The position numbers and the translations under genes are program-made. Positions 18,692-27,543 of a DNA stretch of 64,000 nucleotides are shown piece after piece. Source of the stretch: Bombilactobacillus folatiphilus (lineage in GTDB: Bacteria > Bacillota > Bacilli > Lactobacillales > Lactobacillaceae); NCBI RefSeq assembly GCF_023380265.1, contig NZ_CP093366.1:1116001-1180000 (forward strand). Direction: 5' to 3'. Within the stretch, counting starts at the first letter, position 1. Every line of letters begins with the position of its first letter. A model generated the notes under the pieces. That model saw nothing but the letters and a program-made list of their open reading frames with translations, did no database searches and was not told the origin of the DNA.

Positions 18692-18728
18692 CCTTAGTTT
18701 TTTTAATGGGATTTTTCGAACCATTAAC
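18692..18728 (-). ncRNA. preQ1-I riboswitch (translational type)
   Basis: The minus strand reads a stem TTAATGG / CCATTAA closing the loop TTCGAAAAATC, then AAAAACTAAGGA. This keeps the preQ1-I core GGTTC ... CCC ... AAAAAACTAA. The last bases are the Shine-Dalgarno sequence of queT, so ligand binding would hide the ribosome site. No separate terminator stem follows. Confidence 0.9.
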
Positions 18729-18737
18729 GTCTATCAT

Positions 18738-18769
18738 ATAAAAAAAACAACACCAGTACCAGCATTGTT
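18738..18769 (-). terminator. Terminator of the polysaccharide operon
   Basis: A stem AACAATGCTG / TGGTGTTGTT (several G-U pairs) with a GGTAC-type loop followed by eight T on the minus strand, just after wzx and before the queT riboswitch. Confidence 0.7.
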
Positions 18770-18783
18770 CCAATATTTATTGC

Positions 18784-20196
18784 TTAAGATTTTATTTGTT
18801 GCAGTATCGCCTGAACAATGGACGGCTTGCACCAAAATAAGACGCCTCCATAAATCAAAATTCCTATCAACACTTCGCCAAACAAAATAGCCAAATTAAA
18901 TGGCCAAATCAAATTTAAAGGAAAAACGACTAGAAACATTGCCAAACTTGCAAGCCAAAATTTCCAACATTCTTTAAAAAGTAACTTCAGTTGGATTGCC
19001 TTATGAATCGACCATAGTTCATACAACAAGACACTCAATTCAGCTAAAATGCTCGCAAAAACTGCACCTAAAGCACCATAAACAGTAATTAGTGGCCAAC
19101 AGACTAACAAACTGATCACCGCACCGGTTAAAATAGCTTTCGTATATGTCCAAGTTCGGCCAATCGGAATCAAGTACTGGTTTCCTAAAATATTCTCCCA
19201 AGCGATAAAGACGATCACAATTGCTTCAGCCATAATTAATATCCCCACTTCACCAAATGATTTACCTAAAAAAAATGGGGCAAATTTTACGGCAATTGCT
19301 GCTAAACCAAACATCATCGGCGAAGACAAGGCAGTGACAGCTTGAAATGTTAAGTACAAATAACGTTTAATCTGATCCATTTTTCCTTTAGCGAAACTAG
19401 CTGCCATCCGTGGTAACATGACCGTTCCTGCAGCAGTAACTACCGCCAAGGCCAACCGTACAATTCGATCAGCATAATCAAAGATTCCTGCCGCACTCAC
19501 CGATACCAAAATTCCCAAAATTGTTTTATTCAAAGAAGTGTACAAGGAAACTGCAATCTGTGGAATAAAAAATAAAATAGCTTGCTGAAAATGTCGTTGC
19601 AACTTTACTGGTAGTTGCGGCTTGTGGATATAAGGTTTCAGATAAGTAAACAAAGACAAGTTCCCGATTAACTGAGATACGGTGGTAATCAAGATATAAA
19701 TAACCACATCAGTTTCTTTTTTAACAAACAAAAAAATCAAAACTAAAGACAGCAATTTAATTAAAAAATTTCGTAAGACGGTGACTTTAAATTTTTCTAA
19801 TCCCATAAAAAACCAGGAGACATCTAATGCTGTCGCAACAATCAACAACGATTGTGCTAAATAAGGTCCCAAATAAGCCCGATTCCAAGCACAAAAAATA
19901 TAAAAACAACTTAAAGAAACAATGGTCGTCAACATCCGCAAGCTAAAGATTTCCCAAAAGATCTGCGATAATTGTTGAGGATCATTCCGATGATAAGCAA
20001 CTTCACGATTCCCGTAGACAGAAATTCCTAACGCTGCCAATAACACAAAATACTGCGCATTCGAGGCCGTAAATGAAGCAATTCCTGACCCTTTTGTTCC
20101 TAAAACACGTGAAATATAGGGCATTGTGACTAACGGGATTAGCAAAATAAAAATCTGATAACAAACGTTATATAAATAATTCTTAATTAATTGCAC
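18784..20196 (-). CDS. Polysaccharide flippase (Wzx type)
   Basis: A ~470-residue integral membrane protein of the polysaccharide-exporter (MOP/RfbX) family, with about 12-14 hydrophobic helices and the N-terminal pattern VTMPYISRVLGTKGSGIASF. It would flip the undecaprenyl-linked repeat unit to the outer face. The frame opens at a GTG at 20208, but AGGTGG is 8 nt ahead of a second GTG at 20196, which is preferred. Last gene of the operon. Confidence 0.93.
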   Translation of the reverse strand: MQLIKNYLYNVCYQIFILLIPLVTMPYISRVLGTKGSGIASFTASNAQYFVLLAALGISVYGNREVAYHRNDPQQLSQIFWEIFSLRMLTTIVSLSCFYIFCAWNRAYLGPYLAQSLLIVATALDVSWFFMGLEKFKVTVLRNFLIKLLSLVLIFLFVKKETDVVIYILITTVSQLIGNLSLFTYLKPYIHKPQLPVKLQRHFQQAILFFIPQIAVSLYTSLNKTILGILVSVSAAGIFDYADRIVRLALAVVTAAGTVMLPRMAASFAKGKMDQIKRYLYLTFQAVTALSSPMMFGLAAIAVKFAPFFLGKSFGEVGILIMAEAIVIVFIAWENILGNQYLIPIGRTWTYTKAILTGAVISLLVCWPLITVYGALGAVFASILAELSVLLYELWSIHKAIQLKLLFKECWKFWLASLAMFLVVFPLNLIWPFNLAILFGEVLIGILIYGGVLFWCKPSIVQAILQQIKS

Positions 20197-20211
20197 AAAT
20201 GTTCCCACCTA

Positions 20212-21210
20212 TTACTTTTCAAAGCGTGATTTATTTGGATATTTTTGTTCTAATAAATCGGGTAAATATTGATTTACCGCCTGCACTTGTTCCTTAGTTA
20301 AGGCGACATCATTGAGGCACAACGCTTTATATTTAGGATTTTTCAACGCCAATTTGATGGCTTTTAAGTCGCTTAATTGTAAATATTTTCCAAATTTAGC
20401 GCTGCGTGGTTGAAATTGCCCCTGACACAATTGCCAATATCTAGCCAACCAGATAGTAATATCATCATTAGAGCGGAATGGCTGCTGATTTGTCTGTGCA
20501 AAATAAGTTGGAAACTTTTGCCGTAAAACACTGAACGTACTTTTTTTTAACGATAATGGCATATGAAAATCCATAAAACCACTAAACTTTGTGTATGGCA
20601 ACAAAAACAAAGTTCGGAAATTATACTGTCCATATTGCCATTTAAAAAATTTGCGCCAATATTTACCCACCACCTGCTTTTGAGTAAATTGCGAATTAAT
20701 CAATTTGATATTATTCAAAACCGCACTTTCAATCCCATCAATTTCTGGACAGATTGGTGACAACGCGGCCGTATCTTTGGGCAATTCATCCACAAAAAAA
20801 TCCGTAGCTTGAACCTTTTTAGTCAGGACTAAATCATCATTAAATAATATAAAATTTTCAGATAGCCCCGAAATCTGATCCAAATTTAAATCAATAACAT
20901 TAGAATTAAAAGTTGGTAAATATTTAGCAGCAATATAATCACGATGATCAACAATCTGCAAACATGGGTGATTGACATTTAACCAAACTGGCAACTGTTG
21001 GTCAGTCACCAAATAAATTCGATGAAACCAAGGCGCATAATTTTCTAAGGATCGAAAAACATACTTTAGTGTATTGAAATCTCGATAACGTTGTTCATCC
21101 GCTACTTGATAATGAAGTTTTTGTTGCTGCTGTTTTTTCTTAGCCAGCCATTTGGGGTCATCACCATCCACCCAGGTAATCACAGCATCAATTTCTGAAT
21201 TAGTTTTCAT
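20212..21210 (-). CDS. Stealth-family sugar-phosphate transferase
   Basis: A 332-residue protein with the ordered conserved regions of Stealth proteins: CR1 IDAVITWVDGDDPKWLAKK, CR2 YVFRSLENYAPWFHRIYLVT with FILFNDDLVL, CR3 with the FMDFHMP block, and a short CR4 segment. Stealth enzymes (relatives of GlcNAc-1-phosphotransferase) join sugars by phosphodiester links in capsules. So the polymer made here may contain phosphodiester bonds. The start overlaps the upstream stop as ATGA. Confidence 0.85.
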   Translation of the reverse strand: MKTNSEIDAVITWVDGDDPKWLAKKKQQQQKLHYQVADEQRYRDFNTLKYVFRSLENYAPWFHRIYLVTDQQLPVWLNVNHPCLQIVDHRDYIAAKYLPTFNSNVIDLNLDQISGLSENFILFNDDLVLTKKVQATDFFVDELPKDTAALSPICPEIDGIESAVLNNIKLINSQFTQKQVVGKYWRKFFKWQYGQYNFRTLFLLPYTKFSGFMDFHMPLSLKKSTFSVLRQKFPTYFAQTNQQPFRSNDDITIWLARYWQLCQGQFQPRSAKFGKYLQLSDLKAIKLALKNPKYKALCLNDVALTKEQVQAVNQYLPDLLEQKYPNKSRFEK

Positions 21211-22340
21211 CGTTGCCGCTCCTTTTCTGACAAGTATTTGTCATCCATCTGCATCAAATAAGTTAATAAAACGATCGTATATTGAAAATAATTCAAGCGT
21301 GACTCCATCAGAGAGATCAAACAAAAAGTAATCGTCAAAATTATCAGCGAAGTCAAATGATGTTGGGCAAATTTTTGCGTCAGCATCAGCAAATAAATAA
21401 TAAAAATCACCGTAGCCAATAAACCAGTGCGTTCTAGCATAGAAAAATATGAATTATCAATAGTTTGCCGCGCGACATTTTGATAACTATCCGGTCCATT
21501 AGGGATAAATTGTCCCCAAAATTTAATGGGATAATATGTGCTCACATAATTCATATAAGCTAAGCGTTGCGAAAATAATTCATTTAACCGACTAAAATAC
21601 GCATTAGCCGCGTTAAACTTAACAATTAAAACTGTGGAACCTACCAAAAACAACCATGGTCCCAGATAACCAAGCCATTTAAAAAATTTAGTCACTTGTG
21701 CGCGCACCGTCGTCCACCGACTATATAAAATCACATGACCAATGAGTAAACACCATAAACCGATTTCTGCCGAACGCGAATCTAAAACCAGATGATCCAA
21801 TAAAATTAAGCCTAAGGTTAACAAATGGCTCAACCAAGTTTGTTTGGTACCATATAGAAAATAAATTTCACCACAAATAATTACTAATAAAGCTCCCAGT
21901 GTATTAGGGTGTAAAAAACCTAATGACGAACGCAATTGACCATCACGTATGACTTGCATATTCGGAATCAGGTTGATTTTCCAAAAAAATATTACAGTTA
22001 AAATTGCCATACAGCGTACCCAAAAATCGACGCGAATGAAGTCTGATAAATACACACCCTTGGCACTAAAGACAAACATTACCAATGTGATAAATACAAT
22101 CGTATGTGAAGTCAACGATACTACCACTGCTAAAGTTAAGCCTAAAATCAAAGTTAACAATTCTGATAAAGAATACGCTTGAAACATTAAAAACAGCCCG
22201 GAAAAGACTATGGAGATGGTAAAAAAAGGCATTTGAATTTTAGTAGCTAAATTCAAATTACTCATCAACAGCAAAATATACCAAAAAAGATATATTCCAT
22301 AAAAAGTTAACCAAATATTATTTTTGAAATGCTGCGTCAT
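21207..22340 (-). CDS. Polysaccharide polymerase (Wzy-like)
   Basis: A 377-residue membrane protein with about ten helices and a large extracytoplasmic loop (around residues 250-310), the topology of O-antigen/EPS polymerases. A short region GFLHPNTLGALLVIICGEIY resembles the Wzy/O-antigen ligase motif with H-P-N-T. The sequence is poorly conserved, so the call rests mainly on topology and its place between flippase and glycosyltransferases. AGGAG precedes the ATG. Confidence 0.8.
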   Translation of the reverse strand: MTQHFKNNIWLTFYGIYLFWYILLLMSNLNLATKIQMPFFTISIVFSGLFLMFQAYSLSELLTLILGLTLAVVVSLTSHTIVFITLVMFVFSAKGVYLSDFIRVDFWVRCMAILTVIFFWKINLIPNMQVIRDGQLRSSLGFLHPNTLGALLVIICGEIYFLYGTKQTWLSHLLTLGLILLDHLVLDSRSAEIGLWCLLIGHVILYSRWTTVRAQVTKFFKWLGYLGPWLFLVGSTVLIVKFNAANAYFSRLNELFSQRLAYMNYVSTYYPIKFWGQFIPNGPDSYQNVARQTIDNSYFSMLERTGLLATVIFIIYLLMLTQKFAQHHLTSLIILTITFCLISLMESRLNYFQYTIVLLTYLMQMDDKYLSEKERQR

Positions 22341-22355
22341 CTATCTTCTCCTATA

Positions 22356-23399
22356 TTAGTCAGCATATACTTGCTGAAAAGCCTGTACAAATTGCGAGAT
22401 TTGGTTAACTTGATGAGCTTTTTGCATGGCTGCAATAGACTTTTGATTATAACTACTTTGAGAAGCCAGCAACTGATCCGCTTGCCTAACAAATGTCGCC
22501 ACATCAGACGCCACGCTGCCACAACGATCATCAATTAATTGCGTCAAGCCCCCAACAGGTGTTGCAAGTACCGGTTTCCCCAGTAGCAGTGCTTCTAATG
22601 CAGCTAACCCAAAGCCCTCATATTGCGAAGTAATCAATAATAAACGCGAAGCTTGTAAATACGGATACTGATTTTTTTGAAAACCTAAAAAATCAATATT
22701 CTTATCTAAATCAGCTTGAGCAATGGCTTGTTGGACAACCGATGTTAATTGACCTGATCCTAACATCACCGCTTTGATATGCGGATATTTGACTTTGAGT
22801 GCAGCAATAATTTGTACAAACATCAAAGGATTTTTAGCCTGTTCCATTCGACCAATGAAAATACAATCCCATTGAGTTGATAATTCTAATTGTTGAAGCT
22901 GTTGTTGTAGAATCTGCGGATTAATGACATTGTTGATAACAACAAATTTTGAGCGGATTAATTTTTTAAACAGATACTCTTGGCGAATTGCATCCGAAAC
23001 CCCAATCACTTTATCGTAAGCAAACGAACTCAAAGCATAGATCCCTGACCGCCAAGTCAATTTTTGCATTCGCGTGTCGTTACTATGCAATTGCGAAATA
23101 ATCTTAATTCCATGTCGCCGACAATAACCCTTATTTGCCGCTAAACACACGCTAGCGACCACATCATGACCTTGCACTATATCGGGCTGGTATTGCCGAA
23201 GAACCTGCAAAACTGTTCTAGGTGTCAATTTGTTCAAGACAATCCGGTTAATTTGGTTCTGCTTCAAATAAGCATCAATGGGTCCTGTCGGACAAACATA
23301 GTAATGCCGATAGCCAGAAACCAAAGTACAAATATTGATCACCGTACTCTCCAAACCGCTAAAAATATTCGTCCGAACAAAATGTAAAACTGTTTTCAC
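22356..23399 (-). CDS. Glycosyltransferase family 4
   Basis: A 347-residue GT-B glycosyltransferase. The C-terminal half has the family 4 marks: CIFIGRMEQAKNP, VMLGSG and ASRLLLITSQYEGFGLAALE, with the E-x7-E pair, then GKPVLATPVGG. It should add one sugar of the EPS repeat unit on the cytoplasmic side. Two GTG codons are adjacent. The second (23399) has better spacing to AAGGAG. Sugar specificity cannot be read. Confidence 0.9.
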   Translation of the reverse strand: MKTVLHFVRTNIFSGLESTVINICTLVSGYRHYYVCPTGPIDAYLKQNQINRIVLNKLTPRTVLQVLRQYQPDIVQGHDVVASVCLAANKGYCRRHGIKIISQLHSNDTRMQKLTWRSGIYALSSFAYDKVIGVSDAIRQEYLFKKLIRSKFVVINNVINPQILQQQLQQLELSTQWDCIFIGRMEQAKNPLMFVQIIAALKVKYPHIKAVMLGSGQLTSVVQQAIAQADLDKNIDFLGFQKNQYPYLQASRLLLITSQYEGFGLAALEALLLGKPVLATPVGGLTQLIDDRCGSVASDVATFVRQADQLLASQSSYNQKSIAAMQKAHQVNQISQFVQAFQQVYAD

Positions 23400-23414
23400 C
23401 ACAGTCTCCTTATC

Positions 23415-24461
23415 TCAACCATAAATCTGACAATACCGTTGCACCATTTTATGCAAATTATAATCTTTCTCAACTTCCCGTTGAGCATTCGTCATCAATC
23501 GTTGTCGCTTAGCCCTAGGACATTTGAAAGCTTCCAGCAATTGCGTTAAATCATTGATGACAGCACCAGTTTCATTATCACGGATCAACTCCTTGTTGCC
23601 AATCACATTGGTGACAATACAATAATTGCCACAATACATTGCTTCCAACAACGCTAACGGCAATCCTTCCCATTTAGATAATAAAACAAAAGTTTGCACT
23701 TTTTTGAGAATCGCAATAATTTGTTCATGTGCCAACCAGTCTGAAATCCGCACATTTGGTGCAGTTAATTGATCTTTCAGTGGACCATCACCCAACCACA
23801 CAAATTCTTTTTCAGGATAAAGTTGCGCTAATTGATTAAACAAACGTGGATTTTTTTGCACATCAATTCTGCCAACTGTGACAACTGCTTTTTCTGAAAT
23901 CTCAGTATTAACTGCTATTTGATCAATTGCTTGTAAATCAATTCCATTATTCACCAAAATACTATTATTCGTTACTTTTTTGCTTTGCAGATATTCACCT
24001 TGACCTACCGCGACAGTCTGAACCTTGGTCCGATAACCCAAGGTCTTTTCAGCTAAATAATATATTTTTTCCTGATGATGCGTATTTCCTTGCATCAAAA
24101 AACTATAGCCATGCGGATTATAAAACACTTTTTGATCTTTACGATATGGCAACAATCTGCCTAAATACCCTGCCTTAGATGAATTTAAATGAATGACATC
24201 TGGATCAATTTGTCGTAAATATTTTTTAAGTTCTTGATAAGTTTGGTAATCAGCATTCAGATTCAAAGCTCGTTGAAAAGACTTAATCTCAATCAACTGA
24301 ATCCGCGGATCAAAAGTTGTCTGTCTTTGCTCCAAACTAGTTTGTCTTCGACCATACAAAATCGTAATTTCATACTGATCTACCAAATTATTTGTCAGTT
24401 CTTGCAAAAAAGATAACACGCCACCATCAAAAGCTTCAGCAATATAGAGAATTTTTTTCAA
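23415..24461 (-). CDS. Glycosyltransferase family 4
   Basis: A second GT-B enzyme of 348 aa. N-terminus KKILYIAEAFDGGVLSFLQE with a glycine-rich acceptor loop. C-terminal VVTVGRIDVQKNPRLF, WLGDGPLKDQL, FVLLSKWEGLPLALLEAMY. It probably adds the second sugar after the priming step. It ends 12 bp before the other family 4 gene and starts right after the sugar transferase stop. Confidence 0.9.
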   Translation of the reverse strand: MKKILYIAEAFDGGVLSFLQELTNNLVDQYEITILYGRRQTSLEQRQTTFDPRIQLIEIKSFQRALNLNADYQTYQELKKYLRQIDPDVIHLNSSKAGYLGRLLPYRKDQKVFYNPHGYSFLMQGNTHHQEKIYYLAEKTLGYRTKVQTVAVGQGEYLQSKKVTNNSILVNNGIDLQAIDQIAVNTEISEKAVVTVGRIDVQKNPRLFNQLAQLYPEKEFVWLGDGPLKDQLTAPNVRISDWLAHEQIIAILKKVQTFVLLSKWEGLPLALLEAMYCGNYCIVTNVIGNKELIRDNETGAVINDLTQLLEAFKCPRAKRQRLMTNAQREVEKDYNLHKMVQRYCQIYG

Positions 24462-24463
24462 AA

Positions 24464-25168
24464 TTAATATGCCCCCACGTGTTTTAAAACCGTCACGATA
24501 CTTTTTAAGAAGATCTTCAAATCTAAGCCCACAGATGCATGTTCAACATAATACAATTCCATCGCACAACGCTTAGGATAACGCAAATTACTGCGTCCCA
24601 TGACCTGCCAATAACCAATAATTCCCGGTTTCATTGACAACAAAGTCACTACTTCTTTATAATCCGCGTAATTTTTCAGTTCATCTCTCACAACCGGTCG
24701 TGGACCAATGATACTCATATCACCTTTCACAACATTCCAAAATTGTGGCAATTCATCTAATGACCATTTGCGTAAAAACAAACCCAATTTAGTGACCCGC
24801 GGATCCTGACCTAACGGTAATTTATAATCATTTTCGATATATTGCTTATACAATTCTTTATCTTCGTACAAAAATTGATCTGCATCTACGGCCATTGTCC
24901 GAAATTTATAGATATAAAATGGCACTCCGTTTTTACCCATACGTTCTTGTTTGTATAAAATCGGTCCCTTATCATTGCAAAAAAAAGTCTTAGTTTTTAA
25001 AAAAATCCCCAGCAATAAAAAGCCTATACAGCCAACAATTGATAATAAAATATTAAAAATTAATTGAAACAAAAAGTAACCCATTTTTTGCCATTGAATT
25101 TCCCAAAAAATAAAATCAAGTTTGCGACTTAAATAATCGTAAACTTGACTCAGCTTTTCATAAATCAT
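24464..25168 (-). CDS. Priming sugar transferase (undecaprenyl-phosphate hexose-1-phosphate transferase)
   Basis: A 234-residue bacterial sugar transferase (WcaJ/CpsE C-terminal type), placing the first sugar-phosphate on undecaprenyl phosphate. One membrane helix (residues ~32-55) leads into GPILYKQERMGKNG, YKFRTM, LRKWSLDELPQFWNVVKGDM, SIIGPRPV and KPGIIGYWQV, the conserved catalytic core. It lacks the long multi-helix N-terminal part of streptococcal CpsE, as is common in lactobacilli. Confidence 0.94.
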   Translation of the reverse strand: MIYEKLSQVYDYLSRKLDFIFWEIQWQKMGYFLFQLIFNILLSIVGCIGFLLLGIFLKTKTFFCNDKGPILYKQERMGKNGVPFYIYKFRTMAVDADQFLYEDKELYKQYIENDYKLPLGQDPRVTKLGLFLRKWSLDELPQFWNVVKGDMSIIGPRPVVRDELKNYADYKEVVTLLSMKPGIIGYWQVMGRSNLRYPKRCAMELYYVEHASVGLDLKIFLKSIVTVLKHVGAY

Positions 25169-25196
25169 ATGTCAACGCATCCTTTTTTAACTCAAT

Positions 25197-26093
25197 CTAC
25201 CTTTTCTGTAATTTGTTCGTTAATTTGTGAACTTCATCAGACTTGGGATGACTTCCCATCAGATAATCAAACTTCACTGATTGCACCGTAGTTCGATAGT
25301 TTTTTGCTAATAATTGAAAATCTTTAAACGTTAGATTGGTTCGTACATTATCTGACAACACATTCAAAATATCTGAATAATGTGCCAAAAATTTAGGCTG
25401 ACCCATTGCCTGAACCAAAGCTTTTGCCACCAATTGTTGACGTTGTTGGCGTAATTTGGGTTGTGGTGGTTGATTCATCAAAAATTTCAAAGCTGAATCG
25501 CCAGTTAAATGAATCCGGCCTTGTGTAAAACTAACTCCTTGTTCACTAAAAGCCTGGGGATTATCAACACTAATGCCGCCTAGTAAATCAATCAGTTGCT
25601 GTAAACCACGCAGATTAAAGGTAAAATAATGATCCACTGATACATTTAAATGTCTTGTACCGCAGGAATCGTGGCTGCTTCTTGCTTTTGAACATAAGTT
25701 TGTTTTAGCGAGACTGATTTTCCTTGATCTTGTACATCGGTAACTAAGATATTACTATCCAAATTGACCAATTCGGTTTGATGTCGCCGTGGATTTAAAA
25801 CACCTAGCATCACCCGCTTGCGCTTCACCATAATTGTCCGAATGACGCAAACTTTGATTACTATTAATCCCAAAAATTAGAATAGAAATTGTTTTTTTCT
25901 GTTTTAACGATTGTAAATCTTTGGAAACATCCTTATGTTTCGTACTGGGCGCATGATAAATGCGTCCACTTGTCGATTTCAGATCGTAGTATAGATGACC
26001 TGCATAGACACCAACACCTAGCACCAATTAAAAAACAAGCAAACCAATAATCTTTCCCCAAGCTTTAACCCAATGTTGTTTTTTTCGTTTCAT
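25197..26093 (-). pseudogene. Broken LytR-CpsA-Psr (LCP) family gene
   Basis: An LCP ligase, which transfers polymers from the lipid carrier to peptidoglycan, is present in three pieces. The ATG at 26093 starts MKRKKQHWVKAWGKIIGLLV, but a TAA at 26030-26028 cuts the membrane helix. The frame then reads KKTISILIFGIN and breaks near 25830 (about 2 nt missing after RHSD). A middle piece carries LNPRRHQTELVNLDSN. A further 1-nt loss near 25637 (a missing T after GTACAAGACATT) precedes DHYFTFNLRGLQQLIDLLGG. The two indels together restore the frame. All LCP segments are present, so the decay looks recent. Confidence 0.88.
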
Positions 26094-26113
26094 AAGTTTA
26101 AAAATTTGACTCC

Positions 26114-26842
26114 TTATAATAAAATCTGCTGCCCATTAATTACTTTTTGAGCAGCACTTTGTAATTGAGCAACTTGTGCTTCACCCATGCGCCGTGCAAT
26201 TTTTTGATAAGCCTCGCGCAAACAGAAAGTCCGTTTCTGAATGCCGTGCGCATCAGATGCCACAAATTGAATGGCGTGGCGTTTTAACATCCACCAACCC
26301 GTTTTCTTAACTTTCAGACCAAATTTTCCTAGCAAACTGCCCGCACTTACTTGCGCTAAACATCCCCAACTCAATAGTTCAAATAATTCATTGGGATTCT
26401 TAATCAAACTGCCATTACGTTCGGGATGAACAATGATGGGCGTAATTTGGCGCGCAATTAATTCTGAAATCACCTCTAGCGCATAATTAGGAACTTCCAT
26501 TTCCGGAAACTCAATCAATAAATAATGCTTTTGAGGATCAATAAATGATAATTGATCTTGAGCCAACTTGGTCAATGTCTCAGCATCCAAATAAAGTTCT
26601 TGTCCCGGCAATAGTTCCAAATTAATTTGCTGCTGCGTTAAATATTGCTGAAAAGCTGTCACAATTGTCGTTACTTGCTCCCGCGAATTATGAAAATAAT
26701 GGTTATCGTGAGGCGTGCAGACAATTTGTGTAATGCCCTGTTGGACTGCAACGCGTGCTAAAGCCAAGCTATCAGCCACACTATCAGGACCATCATCAAG
26801 ATGCGGTAATAAATGACAATGCAGATCTACCAAACCAGTCAT
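26114..26842 (-). CDS. PHP-type tyrosine-protein phosphatase (Wzb/CpsB/YwqE family)
   Basis: A manganese-dependent PHP-fold phosphatase of 242 aa that dephosphorylates the BY-kinase and so tunes chain length. Metal-binding blocks: DLHCHLLPHLDDG at the start, CTPHDNHY, GQELYLD, IIVHPERNG and SDAHG. It overlaps the kinase gene by 4 bp (ATGA). Confidence 0.94.
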   Translation of the reverse strand: MTGLVDLHCHLLPHLDDGPDSVADSLALARVAVQQGITQIVCTPHDNHYFHNSREQVTTIVTAFQQYLTQQQINLELLPGQELYLDAETLTKLAQDQLSFIDPQKHYLLIEFPEMEVPNYALEVISELIARQITPIIVHPERNGSLIKNPNELFELLSWGCLAQVSAGSLLGKFGLKVKKTGWWMLKRHAIQFVASDAHGIQKRTFCLREAYQKIARRMGEAQVAQLQSAAQKVINGQQILL

Positions 26843-27543
26843 TCATTATTCCCATAGTAATAATCATCATCACGATCAGTTTGATTAATATCGTTATAAA
26901 CCACACCCAATATTTTGGCGTGCGCTAATTCCAAGGCTTCTTTGGCTTTGAGTAACTCATTTTTCAGAGTTACATGCGAACGTGCTACTAATATTGCCCC
27001 ATCAGTTTGTGCTGACACCACTGCTGCATCTGTCACAGTATTAATTGGCGGCATATCAAAAATAATCAATTCATATTGAGCTTTAACTTGCGCGATTAAA
27101 TTCGCCAAACGTTTGGAATTTAAGAGCTCCGACACACTAGCAATCTGCGTGCCACTAGTCAACACATCTAGATTAGGTATTTGTAGTTTTTGAATATACG
27201 CCTGCACACCGTCATTTTCCGCCAAAGCATTACTGAGACCTTGACGATTAGCAAGTTTAAAAGTTTGCCACACCGTCGGGCGTCTGATATCACCATCAAC
27301 CAATAACACCCTTTGACCAGCTTGTGCACAAACTAACGCCAAATTAACTGCAACCGTTGACTTACCTTCATTACTATTTGGCGAAGTAACTACTAAGGTG
27401 TGACTTTCTTGTGCATCATCAAACGCAAATTGCAAATTGGTTCGCAAAGTCAAATATTGTTCAGTACTCGTCGAATTAGGTTGAAAAAAACTAGTTAAAC
27501 CAATTTGGTTCAAATCTTGCGATTTCCTACGAAATAAAGTCAT
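26839..27543 (-). CDS. Capsular polysaccharide BY-kinase (CpsD/EpsC family)
   Basis: A bacterial tyrosine autokinase of 234 aa. Walker A SPNSNEGKSTVAVN, Walker A' VLLVDGDIRRPT, Walker B LIIFDMPP, and a C-terminal tyrosine cluster (DDDYYYGNNE) as autophosphorylation site. It acts with the membrane partner encoded just upstream (ATGA overlap) to control polymer length and export. Confidence 0.95.
   Translation of the reverse strand: MTLFRRKSQDLNQIGLTSFFQPNSTSTEQYLTLRTNLQFAFDDAQESHTLVVTSPNSNEGKSTVAVNLALVCAQAGQRVLLVDGDIRRPTVWQTFKLANRQGLSNALAENDGVQAYIQKLQIPNLDVLTSGTQIASVSELLNSKRLANLIAQVKAQYELIIFDMPPINTVTDAAVVSAQTDGAILVARSHVTLKNELLKAKEALELAHAKILGVVYNDINQTDRDDDYYYGNNE

Noticed and set aside
22337..22538. 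Overlapping short open frames at the 3' end of a glycosyltransferase gene
   Set aside because: Alternative-frame shadows inside a conserved family 4 gene.
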